This document shows, in pieces, positions 27,208 through 36,827 of a stretch of DNA of 64,000 nucleotides. The notes under the pieces are model-generated. The model was not told where the DNA came from. It searched no databases and worked only from the letters and a program-made list of their open reading frames with translations. Position 1 is the first letter of the stretch; each line of letters begins with the position of its first letter. This DNA is from Paraburkholderia acidisoli (GTDB taxonomy: Bacteria > Pseudomonadota > Gammaproteobacteria > Burkholderiales > Burkholderiaceae). Where the stretch lies: contig NZ_CP046913.1 of NCBI RefSeq assembly GCF_009789675.1, forward strand, positions 3,038,001-3,102,000, in the 5' to 3' direction. The position numbers were made by a program, and so were the translations under genes.

Positions 27208-27518
27208 AAAAAGCTCGTCTTTTCGACGCACTCAAGCAAGGACTCGACGAACTCGCAGCCGAGCGCGAGGGCAAGCTCACGCTGCATACGGTGACGCTCG
27301 AGGCGCCGGAGCCGCTGGACGTCACAGCAGACGAAATCCGCTCCGTGCGCGAGGCGGTCAATGTTTCCCAGGCGGTCATGGCGCGGCGTCTTCGCGTGAA
27401 CGTGCGCACCTGGCAGAACTGGGAACAGGGAAAAGCGAAACCCAACGCCCAGGCAGCCGTGCTCATCAAGCTCGTGGAAAAGCATCCGCAAACGCTCGAA
27501 CTCCTCGAAGCGCTCTAA
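27204..27518 (+). CDS. XRE-family antitoxin (HigA/NadS-like)
   Basis: 104 residues. The C-terminal half is a Cro/CI helix-turn-helix (VREAVNVSQAVMARRLRVNVRTWQNWEQGKAKPNAQAAVLIKLV). The N-terminal half LFDALKQGLDELAAEREGKLTLHT is the usual NadS-type lead. It is translationally coupled to the toxin. It probably binds the palindrome at 26825-26843. It ends just before a strong bidirectional terminator. Confidence 0.88.
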   Translation: MKKARLFDALKQGLDELAAEREGKLTLHTVTLEAPEPLDVTADEIRSVREAVNVSQAVMARRLRVNVRTWQNWEQGKAKPNAQAAVLIKLVEKHPQTLELLEAL

Positions 27519-27545
27519 CGCCTCCGCCGCATCTCCACGCCGCAT

Positions 27546-27576
27546 AAAAAAAGCCCGCATCCCGCGGGCTTTTTTT
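27546..27576. terminator. Bidirectional terminator between the antitoxin gene and flhA
   Basis: Perfect 13-bp stem AAAAAAAGCCCGC / GCGGGCTTTTTTT with loop ATCCC, serving converging genes. Confidence 0.93.
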
Positions 27577-27592
27577 CCGATCCCCATCGCGA

Positions 27593-29695
27593 TCAATTCC
27601 CGCCGATCACGTTCACCACGCGCACGCTGCGCGTATCCGGCACTTCGGCGTACGAGAGCACCTTGAGCTGCGGCAAGCTGCGGCGCAGGAAGCGCGAAAG
27701 CATCGGTCGCAGCGCGTGCTGCACGAGCATCACGGGCGCGAGCCCCATCGCCTGCTGGCGTCCCATGGCCGCTTCGGTATGCGTGAGCAGCGTGTGAGCG
27801 AGACCCGGTTCGAGGCCCGGGTTCGGACCCGAGGTGAGCGTCTGCGAGAGCACGCGTTCGAGGTTCGCGTCGAGGCCCATGACCTGCATGTCGCCGCTGC
27901 CAGGGAACCACTGCTGCGTGATCGCGCGGCCGAGCGCGATACGCACCACCGCCGTGAGATCGTGCGCATCCGAAACGCGCGGCGTGTGCTCCGAAAGCGA
28001 CTCCATGATCGTGCGCATGTCGCGGATCGGCACGCCTTCTTCCAGCAGATTCTGCAGCACCTTCTGCAGCGTCGTGACCGGCAGCACCTTCGGCACCAGA
28101 TCGTCCACGAGCGAAGGCGTGTCCTTCTGCACGCGCTCCATCAGCGCCTGCACTTCGCGGCGGCCCAGCAGTTCGGCGGCGTGCGAGACCACGAGGTGGT
28201 TCAGGTGAGTCGCCACCACCGTGCTCGAATCGACCACCGTGTAGCCGAACACCTGCGCCTGTTCGCGCATGTTCGCGTCGATCCACACCGCCGGCAGGCC
28301 GAACGCCGGATCGGTGGTCGGCGTGCCCGGCAGCATCGCGCTCACCTGACCCGGATTGATCGCGAGCCACTGGCCCGGATACGCCTCGCCCGTGCCCACT
28401 TCCACGCCCTTGAGCGTGATGCGGTACGCATTCGGACGCAGTTCGAGGTTGTCGCGAATATGGATGACCGGCGGCAGGAAGCCGATTTCCTGCGCGAACT
28501 TCTTGCGGATGCTCTTGATGCGCTTGAGCAGTTCGCCGTCGGTGTTCTTGTCGACGAGCGGAATGATGCGGTAGCCCACTTCGAGGCCGAGCGTGTCGAT
28601 GAGCGCCACGTCGTCCCAGGTCGCTTCGGCGTTTTCGGCCGGCGCGAGCGGCGTGGGTTCGAGGTCGGCGACCACCGAGCTTTCCTTCTTCGCCTCGGCG
28701 TTCTTCTTCATCACGCGGCCGAGCTGGATCGCGCCGCCGCCGAGCAGCAGAAACGCGAAGTGCGGCATGCCCGGAATCAGGCCCATCGTGGCGATGATCG
28801 AACCGGTGATGAGCAGCACGCGCGGGTTCGAGAACAGCTGGCCCGTGAGCTGCGTGCCGATGTCTTCGTTGGTGCCCACGCGCGAGACGATCACGCCCGC
28901 CGCCGTGGAGATGATGAGCGACGGAATCTGCGCGACGAGGCCGTCACCGATCGTCAGCAGCGTATAGGTTTCGCCCGCCGCCGCGAACGGCATGCCGTGC
29001 TGCACCACGCCCACGATCAGGCCGCCCACGATGTTGATCGCCATGATCAGCAAACCGGCGATCGCGTCGCCGCGCACGAACTTGCTTGCACCGTCCATCG
29101 ACCCGTAGAACTCGGCTTCCTGGGCGATTTCCGTGCGGCGCTTGCGGGCGGCTTCTTCGTTGATGAGACCGGCGTTCAGGTCGGCGTCGATCGCCATCTG
29201 CTTGCCGGGCATCGCGTCGAGCGTGAAGCGCGCGCCCACTTCGGCGATCCGGCCCGCGCCCTTCGTGATCACCATGAAGTTGATGACCATCAGGATCACG
29301 AACACGACGATACCCACCGCGAAGTTGCCGCCCACGAGGAAGTGGCCGAACGACTCGATCACGCGGCCCGCCGCCTCGGGGCCGGTGTGGCCTTCGAGCA
29401 GCACCACGCGGGTGGACGCCACGTTCAGCGAGAGCCGCAGCAGCGTGGAGAACAGCAGCACGCTCGGGAACGCCGCGAAGTCGAGCGGCTTCATCGTGTA
29501 CATGCTGACGAGCAGCACCATCACCGAAAGCGCGATGTTGAAGGTGAAGAACAGATCGAGCAGGAACGGCGGCAACGGCAGAATCATCATGCCGAGGATC
29601 ATGCAGATCAGGATCGGTCCCGCGAGCGCGCGCAGATTCGTGCCTTGCAGCACTTCCGTGCGCCGCGCGAGGAAACCACCGGTGCGGGCGTTCAT
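27593..29695 (-). CDS. flhA: Flagellar export apparatus protein FlhA
   Basis: 700 residues, standard length. The N-terminal membrane half has about eight helices, with the FHIPEP-family stretches FAAFPSVLLFSTLLRLSLNVASTRVVL and GAGRIAEVGARFTLDAMPGKQMAIDADLNAG. The C-terminal cytoplasmic domain (about 350-700) docks chaperone-substrate complexes. It forms the export nonamer. The ATG overlaps the flhB stop (ATGA). Confidence 0.98.
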   Translation of the reverse strand: MNARTGGFLARRTEVLQGTNLRALAGPILICMILGMMILPLPPFLLDLFFTFNIALSVMVLLVSMYTMKPLDFAAFPSVLLFSTLLRLSLNVASTRVVLLEGHTGPEAAGRVIESFGHFLVGGNFAVGIVVFVILMVINFMVITKGAGRIAEVGARFTLDAMPGKQMAIDADLNAGLINEEAARKRRTEIAQEAEFYGSMDGASKFVRGDAIAGLLIMAINIVGGLIVGVVQHGMPFAAAGETYTLLTIGDGLVAQIPSLIISTAAGVIVSRVGTNEDIGTQLTGQLFSNPRVLLITGSIIATMGLIPGMPHFAFLLLGGGAIQLGRVMKKNAEAKKESSVVADLEPTPLAPAENAEATWDDVALIDTLGLEVGYRIIPLVDKNTDGELLKRIKSIRKKFAQEIGFLPPVIHIRDNLELRPNAYRITLKGVEVGTGEAYPGQWLAINPGQVSAMLPGTPTTDPAFGLPAVWIDANMREQAQVFGYTVVDSSTVVATHLNHLVVSHAAELLGRREVQALMERVQKDTPSLVDDLVPKVLPVTTLQKVLQNLLEEGVPIRDMRTIMESLSEHTPRVSDAHDLTAVVRIALGRAITQQWFPGSGDMQVMGLDANLERVLSQTLTSGPNPGLEPGLAHTLLTHTEAAMGRQQAMGLAPVMLVQHALRPMLSRFLRRSLPQLKVLSYAEVPDTRSVRVVNVIGGN

Positions 29696-30987
29696 TCTGA
29701 TGCTCCTTCATTGCCGTCGCGCTTCGCTTTGGCGGCGCGGGCGGCGGTGTTCGATGCGGTATTCGATGCGGCCTGGGTCTTGCCGGCGGCGCTGCGCGGT
29801 TCCGGCTCGAGGGCCTCGTCGGCTTCCTCGGCTTCGTCTTCGGCGCTCACGGCACCCTTGTCCAGTTCCGGCGGCACGTCGAGATCGGTCTCGGTCGGCT
29901 CCATCGGCACGTCGCCGCCGTGTTCGCGGAAGCGCTTGAGCTGGTAGACCCATGCGAGCACCTGCGCGACCGCGCCGTACAGCGGGCCCGGAATTTCGCG
30001 GTTCAGCTCGACGTTGTAATAGAGCGCGCGGGCGAGCGGCGGCGCTTCGAGCAGCGGCACGTTGTTCTCGGTGGCGATTTCGCGGATCCGCGCGGCCACG
30101 AGGTTCACGCCCTTGGCCACCACCTTCGGGGCGCGCATCGAGCCGTCCGTGTACTGGAGCGCAACGGCGAAGTGCGTCGGGTTCGTGACCACGACGTCGG
30201 CCTTCGGCACCTGCGTCATCATGCGGCGGCGCGCGGCGGCACGCTGCTGCTGGCGAATCCGGCCCTTCACGTGCGGGTCGCCTTCGTTCTCGCGATGCTC
30301 GCGCTTCACTTCTTCCTTCGTCATGCGCAGGCGGCGGTGGAACGTCCAGATCTGGTAGGGCACGTCGAGCGCCGCCACGAGGAACATGCCGCCGACCGTC
30401 ATGCCGCAGCACACGAGGATCAGATGGAACGCGTCGGCGAACGCGCGCGCCGCCGGTTGCATCGAGAGACCGACGATCTCGTCGCGGTGATTCCAGAGCG
30501 ACGAACCGCCGATCAGGCCGACCACGATCGTCTTGATCAGCGACATGCCGAGCTGGATCGGGCCCTGAATCGAAAAGAGCCGCCCGAGGCCCGTGATCGG
30601 GTTCAGACGGTCGAACTTGGGTTCGAGCGACTTCGTGGAGAGGTTCCAGCCGCCAAGCGCCATCGGCGCGAGCAGCGCGGCCACGCCCGTGAGTCCGAGC
30701 ACCGGCAGCACCGCCATCAAGCCCTCGCGCGCCGCCACGCCCGCGCCCGTGAGCATGGTGCGCGTCTCGAACGCGCTCGCATGATTGAACGTGAACGCGC
30801 CGCGCATCATCGACTGCAAATGCAGGCCGATGCTGCCCGACAGCAGCCAGGTCCCGAAAAAGCCCGCCGAGAGCAACGCGAATGTCGAAAACTCGCGCGA
30901 ACGCGGAAGCTGCCCCTCCTCTCGCGCCTTTTCGAGGCGCTTGGGAGTGGCTGGTTCGGTTTTTTCGAGGTCGCTGTCCTCTGCCAC
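29692..30987 (-). CDS. flhB: Flagellar export switch protein FlhB
   Basis: 431 residues from a GTG (AEDSDLEKTEPATPKRLEKA, the family start), with GGAG six bases upstream; the frame continues seven residues further. Four membrane helices are followed by the autocleavage motif NPTH in VVTNPTHFAVAL (about residue 268). The C-terminal ~70 residues are an acidic, Ala-rich extension. It switches export specificity together with FliK. Confidence 0.97.
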   Translation of the reverse strand: MAEDSDLEKTEPATPKRLEKAREEGQLPRSREFSTFALLSAGFFGTWLLSGSIGLHLQSMMRGAFTFNHASAFETRTMLTGAGVAAREGLMAVLPVLGLTGVAALLAPMALGGWNLSTKSLEPKFDRLNPITGLGRLFSIQGPIQLGMSLIKTIVVGLIGGSSLWNHRDEIVGLSMQPAARAFADAFHLILVCCGMTVGGMFLVAALDVPYQIWTFHRRLRMTKEEVKREHRENEGDPHVKGRIRQQQRAAARRRMMTQVPKADVVVTNPTHFAVALQYTDGSMRAPKVVAKGVNLVAARIREIATENNVPLLEAPPLARALYYNVELNREIPGPLYGAVAQVLAWVYQLKRFREHGGDVPMEPTETDLDVPPELDKGAVSAEDEAEEADEALEPEPRSAAGKTQAASNTASNTAARAAKAKRDGNEGASE

Positions 30988-31375
30988 GCAAGCTCCGGTC
31001 TCGGGCACGCGCCGCTCGTCGCGGCTGCGCGGTCTGGCGCGCGCCCTTTTTCAGTGAGAGCGATTATTGCCGGGCGCGGCAAGCCCCGATCGACGGATCA
31101 GGACCGGGAAACCGGGGTATTTCGGACAATGAAAATGGAAAAACGGCGGGCGATGCGCCTGCCGGCGGCGCCGAGCGGGCGGCCTCGCGCGAGCCGGAAG
31201 CGCGACGCGCGGGACGGAGGGTTTGTCCCGCGCCGGGAGGGGAAATTTGCGGCCAAACGGTGCCGGATCAACGACAAACCGGGCACCTGCCGCATACGGG
31301 CCCGTGAATCGGCATCAATCGACACCGATGAACGCCGATCGGCATCGAGCGGCGCGACTCGCGCCGCTCGCGCCC
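30988..31375. other. 388-bp region upstream of flhB
   Basis: No gene seen. It should carry the flhBA promoter (minus strand) and the 3' end of the DUF2844-DUF3443 transcript. No clear terminator or sigma-28 site is visible. Open frames across it are low-complexity shadows. Confidence 0.45.
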
Positions 31376-32677
31376 TTAAAACGCCACGTACGGCGCCTTG
31401 CCGCCGCTCGCGGTCTGATCCACGCCGTAATAGACGTAGCGGCCATAGAAGAACGGCAGCCCGAGATCGAGGCTCGTGACCGAGCCGAACTGTCCCGCGA
31501 GGTTGTTGGCCGCGTAGTTGTTGCCGCTGCCGAGCAACGACTGCGCGTTCGCCACGTTGAAGCTCGCGGTGCCCTTGGTGCCGTCCTTCGCCGTGAGCGC
31601 CGCGCTGAAGCTCTGCACCGTGGAGGGACAGAAGAACGTGCCGAGATTGCCGCCGCACTGCGCGAGCGCGCTGTCGGTGAAAAAGAGCCCGTTCGAGCCC
31701 GAGTCGAGGAAGCCCGTGAGCGAGCGGCTGTTCAGCGAAGCGGCCACGTTGCCCCAGGCGTCGGTGGGCAGGACCGTGGCCGCCGCCAGCGTGTTGTTCG
31801 ACTGCGTGCCGATCCCGAACACGAGCGTGCCGGTCGCCGAGGGCGCGCCGCTGCTCGACACGGGCGCCATCTGCAGGATCACGCCGTTGTTGTCGGTGGC
31901 GAAGTGCGGCACGGGATTGGCCACCTGCTGCGCGATCGAGACGGCCGTGACGGTGCAGCTGGTGCCGTTCGGGCAGGCGAAGTAGTTACTGCCGCTGGCC
32001 TTGGTGCAGTTCGTGCCGCAGTCGCTGGGCGCGACGCCGATGCCCAGAATGCCGTTCGCGCCGAGATCCTGCACCGTGTTCTGCGGATCGCCGTAATTCG
32101 CGCAGGCTTGCGGCGTGGACGAGGTCGCGAGGTCGCCGATCACCTGGATGGGGATATTGGTCGCGGTTTCGCCGCCGATCTTGACGTCGGCGCTGCGGAT
32201 CGAACCCCACGTGTAGCCGTCGGCGAAGGCCGTGCATTCGGCCAGCGTGCCGCCGCCGGTCGCCGCCGCCACGGGCAGCGCGCCCGAGATCGACGAAGGC
32301 AGCGCCGAAGCCAGCACGCGCAGCCCGAACGAAGCCGTATCGACCTGCACGTTGTTCACGGTCGCGCAGTTGCTCGTGCCGCTCACGCACACGGTCACGC
32401 TCACGGTGGGGATATTGGGCAACTGGCCGGTCAGCCCGGCATTGACGGTCACGGGCACCGTGTTCGAGGCATTCGCCGCGATCGGCTGCTGGCTCGGGCC
32501 GCTCGTTCCGCCGCTGGTCGAGGCGCTGTTATTGGAACCGCCGCTGCTGCCACCGCCGCCGCCGCACGCGGCGAGACAGGCAACCAGCAAGGCAACGGCG
32601 AACGAGCGCGTGGCGCGCAGCCACGAAGCGCCTGCCGTGTCACACGCGGCATCGCTCGAAAAATTGGGGGTCAGCAT
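31376..32677 (-). CDS. DUF3443 family lipoprotein
   Basis: 433 residues from ATG 32677, with GGAG eight bases upstream. A second ATG at 32698 overlaps the previous stop and is possible. The leader ends in a lipobox LAAC-G (Cys about 38), followed by a Gly/Ser-rich tether, so it is probably an outer-membrane lipoprotein. The globular part has several cysteine pairs (for example VCVSGTSNC, GVAPSDCGTNCTK, FACPNGTSC), suggesting disulfides. DSGSNGLFFTDSAL recalls an aspartic-protease-like DSGS motif, and it recurs as a weaker VDTASFGLR earlier; this fold guess is tentative. It is paired with a DUF2844 gene. Function unknown. Confidence 0.75.
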   Translation of the reverse strand: MLTPNFSSDAACDTAGASWLRATRSFAVALLVACLAACGGGGGSSGGSNNSASTSGGTSGPSQQPIAANASNTVPVTVNAGLTGQLPNIPTVSVTVCVSGTSNCATVNNVQVDTASFGLRVLASALPSSISGALPVAAATGGGTLAECTAFADGYTWGSIRSADVKIGGETATNIPIQVIGDLATSSTPQACANYGDPQNTVQDLGANGILGIGVAPSDCGTNCTKASGSNYFACPNGTSCTVTAVSIAQQVANPVPHFATDNNGVILQMAPVSSSGAPSATGTLVFGIGTQSNNTLAAATVLPTDAWGNVAASLNSRSLTGFLDSGSNGLFFTDSALAQCGGNLGTFFCPSTVQSFSAALTAKDGTKGTASFNVANAQSLLGSGNNYAANNLAGQFGSVTSLDLGLPFFYGRYVYYGVDQTASGGKAPYVAF

Positions 32678-32694
32678 CGTTCGGTCTCCGCTCG

Positions 32695-33309
32695 TCATTG
32701 GATATCGGCGGCGCTGACGCCCGCGGGCAATGCCTGCGGCAGCCATGCCTGACCCGAAAAGGCGCCCATGTGGCCGCCCGAATGCACGACGAGCCCCGAC
32801 TGTTCCACCACGCCCGGCCCGCGCACGCGGCCCGCGGCGCGGTTCGCCTTCAGGCCGGCCACGTACTGCGGGAAATAGGTGCCGAGCAGCGCCGAAAGGT
32901 CGGGCATCTGCTGGCCGTTCCACGCCACGCCGAACACGCTGCCGTCCGGGGCGAGGTATTCGCGCACGACGGTGCCGTTGGCGAGCGTGGTTTGCTGCAC
33001 GGAATACGCGTTGGACGACGCGGAAGACGACGCCGCGCCTTCCACGGCCTGGCGCGCCACGGAGGAAGACGAGGAGACGGAGGAAGACGCGCCGGTCTGC
33101 GCCGCCACGGCGGCCGCGGCCGAAGCCGGACTCAGCGTGCTGACGGTGGCGCCCGCGGGCGTGGACATGGGCGCGGCGCCCAGCCCCGCGAACGCGGAAG
33201 GTGCCACGGTGGCGGCGCCCAGCGCCGCTGCGCCGAGCGCGCAGGCGAACACGGCACGGTGCGCGAGCGTGCGCGCGGCCGTGACGGAAGACGAAGTGAA
33301 CGGATACAA
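32695..33309 (-). CDS. DUF2844 family exported protein
   Basis: 204 residues from a TTG at 33309 preceded by GGGAGGGG; there is no better in-frame ATG. A signal peptide (LAHRAVFACALGAAALGAATVAPSAFA) is followed by a Ser/Ala-rich stretch. The conserved end has TTLANGTVVREYLAPDGSVFGVAWNGQQMPDLSALLGTYFPQYV, characteristic of DUF2844. The frame extends 91 codons upstream but without homologous sequence. It lies immediately before the DUF3443 lipoprotein gene and is probably co-transcribed. Function unknown. Confidence 0.72.
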   Translation of the reverse strand: MYPFTSSSVTAARTLAHRAVFACALGAAALGAATVAPSAFAGLGAAPMSTPAGATVSTLSPASAAAAVAAQTGASSSVSSSSSVARQAVEGAASSSASSNAYSVQQTTLANGTVVREYLAPDGSVFGVAWNGQQMPDLSALLGTYFPQYVAGLKANRAAGRVRGPGVVEQSGLVVHSGGHMGAFSGQAWLPQALPAGVSAADIQ

Positions 33310-33610
33310 GGCGGCCCCTCCCTTTTGTCGATGGCGCGTTGCGCCATGCGCTTCCAGGGGCCGCGCAAAAATCGTGCGGCGTATCGAGGCAGCGAAACGG
33401 GCAACGTCTGAATGCGCTTCGTTGCACTGCCGCGACGCACCGCGACAACTCACGAGCGAATGACCGGTAGTATGCCCGCGCTCGATGACATCGGACAAAT
33501 CCACCGCTCGGCCAACGCACGCGCCCGATTGCGGCGCGCACGCGACCCGAACCGCACACGCAAACCACGCAAAACCCGACAAGACCGGGCCAGCCCGGCC
33601 CGACCCGCGA
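33310..33610. other. 301-bp gap between the DUF2844 gene and cheZ
   Basis: Non-coding; it holds the promoter region of the DUF2844 gene and the end of the che transcript. A hairpin GGCGCG-TT-GCGCC near 33334-33347 is the only structure noted. No sigma-28 site was found here. Confidence 0.45.
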
Positions 33611-34336
33611 TCAGAAACCGAGGCTCGCCAGCAGGTCGTCGACCTGCGCCTGGTCTTGCATGACGTCGGCTTTGCCTTCGGGGTCGATCTGCGGCCCGTT
33701 GAGCAGATGCTCGGGGCTGCCGGTGCCGCTGGTTTCCTCGGCGAGCGCCGCCGCCGTTGCCGCGAACTGCTCGCGACGCTCGGGGGCGATGTTCTCGACG
33801 AGCACCGTCAGCAGTTGCTGCTCGATCAGATAGACCACGTCCATGATCTTCTTGATCACCTGGCCCGTCAGGTCCTGGAAATCCTGCGCGAGCATGATTT
33901 CGAGCAGATGCTGATTCGTGGCCGCGGTCGACTGCGGCACCTGGTCGAGGAACGAGCGCGTGTCGTCCATCAGCTGGCGCACTTCCTCGCGGCCGATGGG
34001 CGCGTCGTACCACGTGGACCAGCGGCTCGACAGTTCCTTCGCGTCGCGCTCGAGCGTTTCCTGCAACGGCTTGGCGAGTTCGATCGCCGACAGCACGCGC
34101 TCGGCGGCCTGCTCCGTCATGTTGGCGACGTAGCGCAGCCGGTCGCGCGCGTCGGGCACCGCTTCCGCGGCGCGCTCGACGTGCTTGTCGAGGCCGAGCT
34201 CGCGCATCGAGTCACGCAGATTGCGCGTGAGCTGGCCGATGCGGGCAAGGATGCGATCCGACGGATCGCCCGTGCCGGCCGGCGCGTCGTCGAACGCTGC
34301 GGCGTCTTCGCCGTGCGCGCTGATGGGCTCGTTCAC
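33611..34336 (-). CDS. cheZ: CheY-P phosphatase CheZ
   Basis: 241 residues from a GTG (NEPISAHGEDAAAFDD), with GGGGAG seven bases upstream; further upstream frame is a shadow of cheY. The active-site helix EIMLAQDFQDLTGQVIKKI carries the D/Q pair that dephosphorylates CheY. The C-terminal QAQVDDLLASLGF is the CheY-tethering peptide. It starts one base after the cheY stop. Confidence 0.96.
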   Translation of the reverse strand: MNEPISAHGEDAAAFDDAPAGTGDPSDRILARIGQLTRNLRDSMRELGLDKHVERAAEAVPDARDRLRYVANMTEQAAERVLSAIELAKPLQETLERDAKELSSRWSTWYDAPIGREEVRQLMDDTRSFLDQVPQSTAATNQHLLEIMLAQDFQDLTGQVIKKIMDVVYLIEQQLLTVLVENIAPERREQFAATAAALAEETSGTGSPEHLLNGPQIDPEGKADVMQDQAQVDDLLASLGF

Positions 34337-34337
34337 G

Positions 34338-34733
34338 TCAGCTCCCCGTCTTCGCCATCTTCTCGAGAATCTTGTTGAGCTTCTCGTCGAGCGTCGCGGC
34401 CGTGAACGGCTTGACGACATAACCGCTCGCGCCGGCCTGCGCCGCCGCGATGATGTTCTCCTTCTTCGACTCCGCCGTGACCATCAGCACCGGCAGATGC
34501 GTGAGATTCGCGTCGGCGCGAATTTCCTTGAGCATCGCGAGGCCGTCGAGATTCGGCATGTTCCAGTCGGAGATCACGAAGTCGTAGTTGCCGCCGCGCA
34601 GGCGCGCGAGGCCCGCTGCGCCGTCTTCGGCTTCGTCGACATTCGAATAGCCCAGTTCCTTGAGCAGGTTGCGGACGATCCGGCGCATCGTCGGAAAGTC
34701 GTCAACAACCAGAATCTTCATTCCCTTATCCAT
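34338..34733 (-). CDS. cheY: Chemotaxis response regulator CheY
   Basis: 131 residues, a single receiver domain. D11/D12, phospho-acceptor D56 ([13 protein letters not shown]), T86 and K108 are all in place. TGGAGG precedes the ATG. CheY-P binds FliM's N-terminal peptide to reverse the motor. It is directly followed by cheZ. Confidence 0.97.
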   Translation of the reverse strand: MDKGMKILVVDDFPTMRRIVRNLLKELGYSNVDEAEDGAAGLARLRGGNYDFVISDWNMPNLDGLAMLKEIRADANLTHLPVLMVTAESKKENIIAAAQAGASGYVVKPFTAATLDEKLNKILEKMAKTGS

Positions 34734-34887
34734 CTCGGTTCCATTCCTCCAGGCTAAAACCTGGGCAATTATCCAGACAAGCGCGGCGCCTATCCAGATA
34801 AATTAATCGCGAGCGATCGTACTTGCCTCAGCCGCCAGCACGATCTCTCGATATGCGTTGCTCAAGACCACTCGTTACGGGGCGCGA

Positions 34888-36021
34888 TTACACGCGCTGC
34901 ACGCGGTCGCCCATCGAGGCGAGGCGCGTCATCACGCGGCGGCTCATGTCGCCGAGCGCGGCGATTTCGTCCGCCGCACCCAGTGCGATCGCCTCGCGCG
35001 GCATGCCGAACACAATGCAGCTCGCCTCGTCCTGCGCGAGCGTGTACGCGCCCGCGCGGCGCATTTCCAGCAGGCCCGCCGCACCGTCGCGGCCCATGCC
35101 CGTCAGAATCACGCCGATGGCGTTCTTGCCCGCGTGCTGCGCCGCCGAGCGGAACAGCACGTCCACCGACGGACGGTGCCGGTTCACCGGCGGGTCGTCG
35201 GACAGGTGCGCAATATAGTTCGCGCCGCTGCGCGCGAGCAGCAAATGCGCGTGACCCGGCGCGATGTAGGCATGGCCGGGCAGCACGCGTTCGCCGTGCT
35301 CCGCTTCCTTCACGGTAATGCGGCACAGCCCGTTCAGGCGCTGTGCGAACGATTTCGTGAAACCGGGCGGCATGTGTTGCGCGATCAGCACCGCCGGCGC
35401 GTCGGGCGGCAGCGGCTGGAGCACTTCGCGAATCGCTTCGGTGCCGCCCGTGGACGCGCCCACGATGATCAGTTTTTCCGTCGACAGCAGCGGATTGTTC
35501 ACCATCGCCGCGGGGCCGGATGGGTGCGCCGCGCCGTGCACGTGACCGGTATGCGCATGCGCCGCAACGCCCGCGCCCGCGGCGGCGTGCGTAACCGGGG
35601 CCGCATGATGGGCGCGCACGCGGGCGCGCGCGGCGGCGCGCACCTTGTCGGCGAGCTTTTCCGAATACTCGAGCATGCCGTCGCGAATGCCCACTTTCGG
35701 CTTGGTCACGAAATCCACGGCGCCCAGTTCGAGCGCGCGCAGCGTGATTTCGTTGCCGCGCTCGGTCAGCGACGAGACCATCACGACCGGCATGGGCCGC
35801 AGACGCATCAACTTCTCCAGGAAGTCGAGGCCGTCCATGCGCGGCATTTCCACGTCGAGCGTGAGCACGTCGGGGTTGTGCTGCTTGATCAGCTCGCGCG
35901 CGACGAGCGGGTCCGGCGCCGTCGCGACGACGGTCATGTCCGGCTGCCCGTTGATGATTTCGGTCATCAGACTGCGGATCAGCGCCGAATCGTCGACGCA
36001 GAGAACCTTGATTTTTTGCAC
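34888..36021 (-). CDS. cheB: Receptor methylesterase/deamidase CheB
   Basis: 377 residues from a GTG at 36021 ([18 protein letters not shown]); a GTG at 36030 that overlaps the cheD stop is the alternative. A receiver domain ([20 protein letters not shown]) is followed by an unusual His/Ala-rich linker (about residues 125-160, eight histidines). The methylesterase domain has [26 protein letters not shown] and [12 protein letters not shown], giving the Ser-His-Asp triad. It removes methyl groups from the chemoreceptor. Confidence 0.96.
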   Translation of the reverse strand: MQKIKVLCVDDSALIRSLMTEIINGQPDMTVVATAPDPLVARELIKQHNPDVLTLDVEMPRMDGLDFLEKLMRLRPMPVVMVSSLTERGNEITLRALELGAVDFVTKPKVGIRDGMLEYSEKLADKVRAAARARVRAHHAAPVTHAAAGAGVAAHAHTGHVHGAAHPSGPAAMVNNPLLSTEKLIIVGASTGGTEAIREVLQPLPPDAPAVLIAQHMPPGFTKSFAQRLNGLCRITVKEAEHGERVLPGHAYIAPGHAHLLLARSGANYIAHLSDDPPVNRHRPSVDVLFRSAAQHAGKNAIGVILTGMGRDGAAGLLEMRRAGAYTLAQDEASCIVFGMPREAIALGAADEIAALGDMSRRVMTRLASMGDRVQRV

Positions 36022-36026
36022 GGCGT

Positions 36027-36827
36027 TCACGCCTCCTCTACTGTTCTGGCGCCGTCTTGAGCCGATACTTGACCAGATGCGCGCAGCGCGGACGCCTTCG
36101 TCCCGAAAAGCTCGACACGGGGGCGCCCGGCTTGCGGCTGCGATTGCTGTAATGGTGAATGCTTGTTCGCCGATACGGCCGGCGCGCCGGTGTTCGACGC
36201 GCTGAACAGCTCCACGCGGGCGCGCGCCCGTGCGAGACGCTCGGCGCGCGCTTCGGCGCTCTGCTCGGCGAGCCGCTGCTCGCGCTCGGCCACGCTCGTG
36301 TCCTGCGAAAGCCGCAGCTTCTTGACCATCACCTGGCCCGTGCGCGGCAGGAACGCGACCTTGCGCGGATGCGAGCCCTGCAGGTCCTCGGCGACGATAC
36401 GAATGTTCTCGGTGGCGAGATAGCGGCGCACGAACGCGGCGTTGCGGTCGCCGATATTCATCGTCGTCATGCCCGCCAGCACGGCCGCGCCGCCGAACAC
36501 CTTGGCTTCGAAGCGCTCGCGGCGGCCGCCCGCCTTGATGAGTTCGTTGATGAGCACTTCCATCGCGTAGGCGCCATAGCGCATCGAGTCCGAGGCGGCG
36601 TGCAGCGCGTGCGAATCCGCGCCGTCGTCGGGCAGCATGAAGTGGTTCATGCCGCCGATCCCGGCGAGCCGGTCCTGAATGCAGGCGGCCACGCACGAGC
36701 CCAGCACGGTCACGAGCACCATGTCCTCGTTGGTCGTGTAGAACTCGTTGGGCAGCAGCTTCACGCCGGGGCGCTGGAAGTGCGAGTCGAAATAGCGATT
36801 CGTCGCGATTGGCAGGCGGGCGGTCAT
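36027..36827 (-). CDS. cheD: Receptor glutamine deamidase CheD
   Basis: 266 residues, longer than the minimal ~160-residue CheD. Active-site Cys45 ([13 protein letters not shown]) and His62 ([11 protein letters not shown]) are present. About 80 extra C-terminal residues are charged and low complexity, with a run of Arg/Ala ([14 protein letters not shown]). The ATG overlaps the cheR stop (ATGA). Confidence 0.95.
   Translation of the reverse strand: MTARLPIATNRYFDSHFQRPGVKLLPNEFYTTNEDMVLVTVLGSCVAACIQDRLAGIGGMNHFMLPDDGADSHALHAASDSMRYGAYAMEVLINELIKAGGRRERFEAKVFGGAAVLAGMTTMNIGDRNAAFVRRYLATENIRIVAEDLQGSHPRKVAFLPRTGQVMVKKLRLSQDTSVAEREQRLAEQSAEARAERLARARARVELFSASNTGAPAVSANKHSPLQQSQPQAGRPRVELFGTKASALRASGQVSAQDGARTVEEA

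Noticed and set aside
27204..27518. XRE protein considered as a flagellar regulator rather than an antitoxin
   Set aside because: ATGA coupling to a RelE-like gene and the shared operator fit a toxin-antitoxin pair better.
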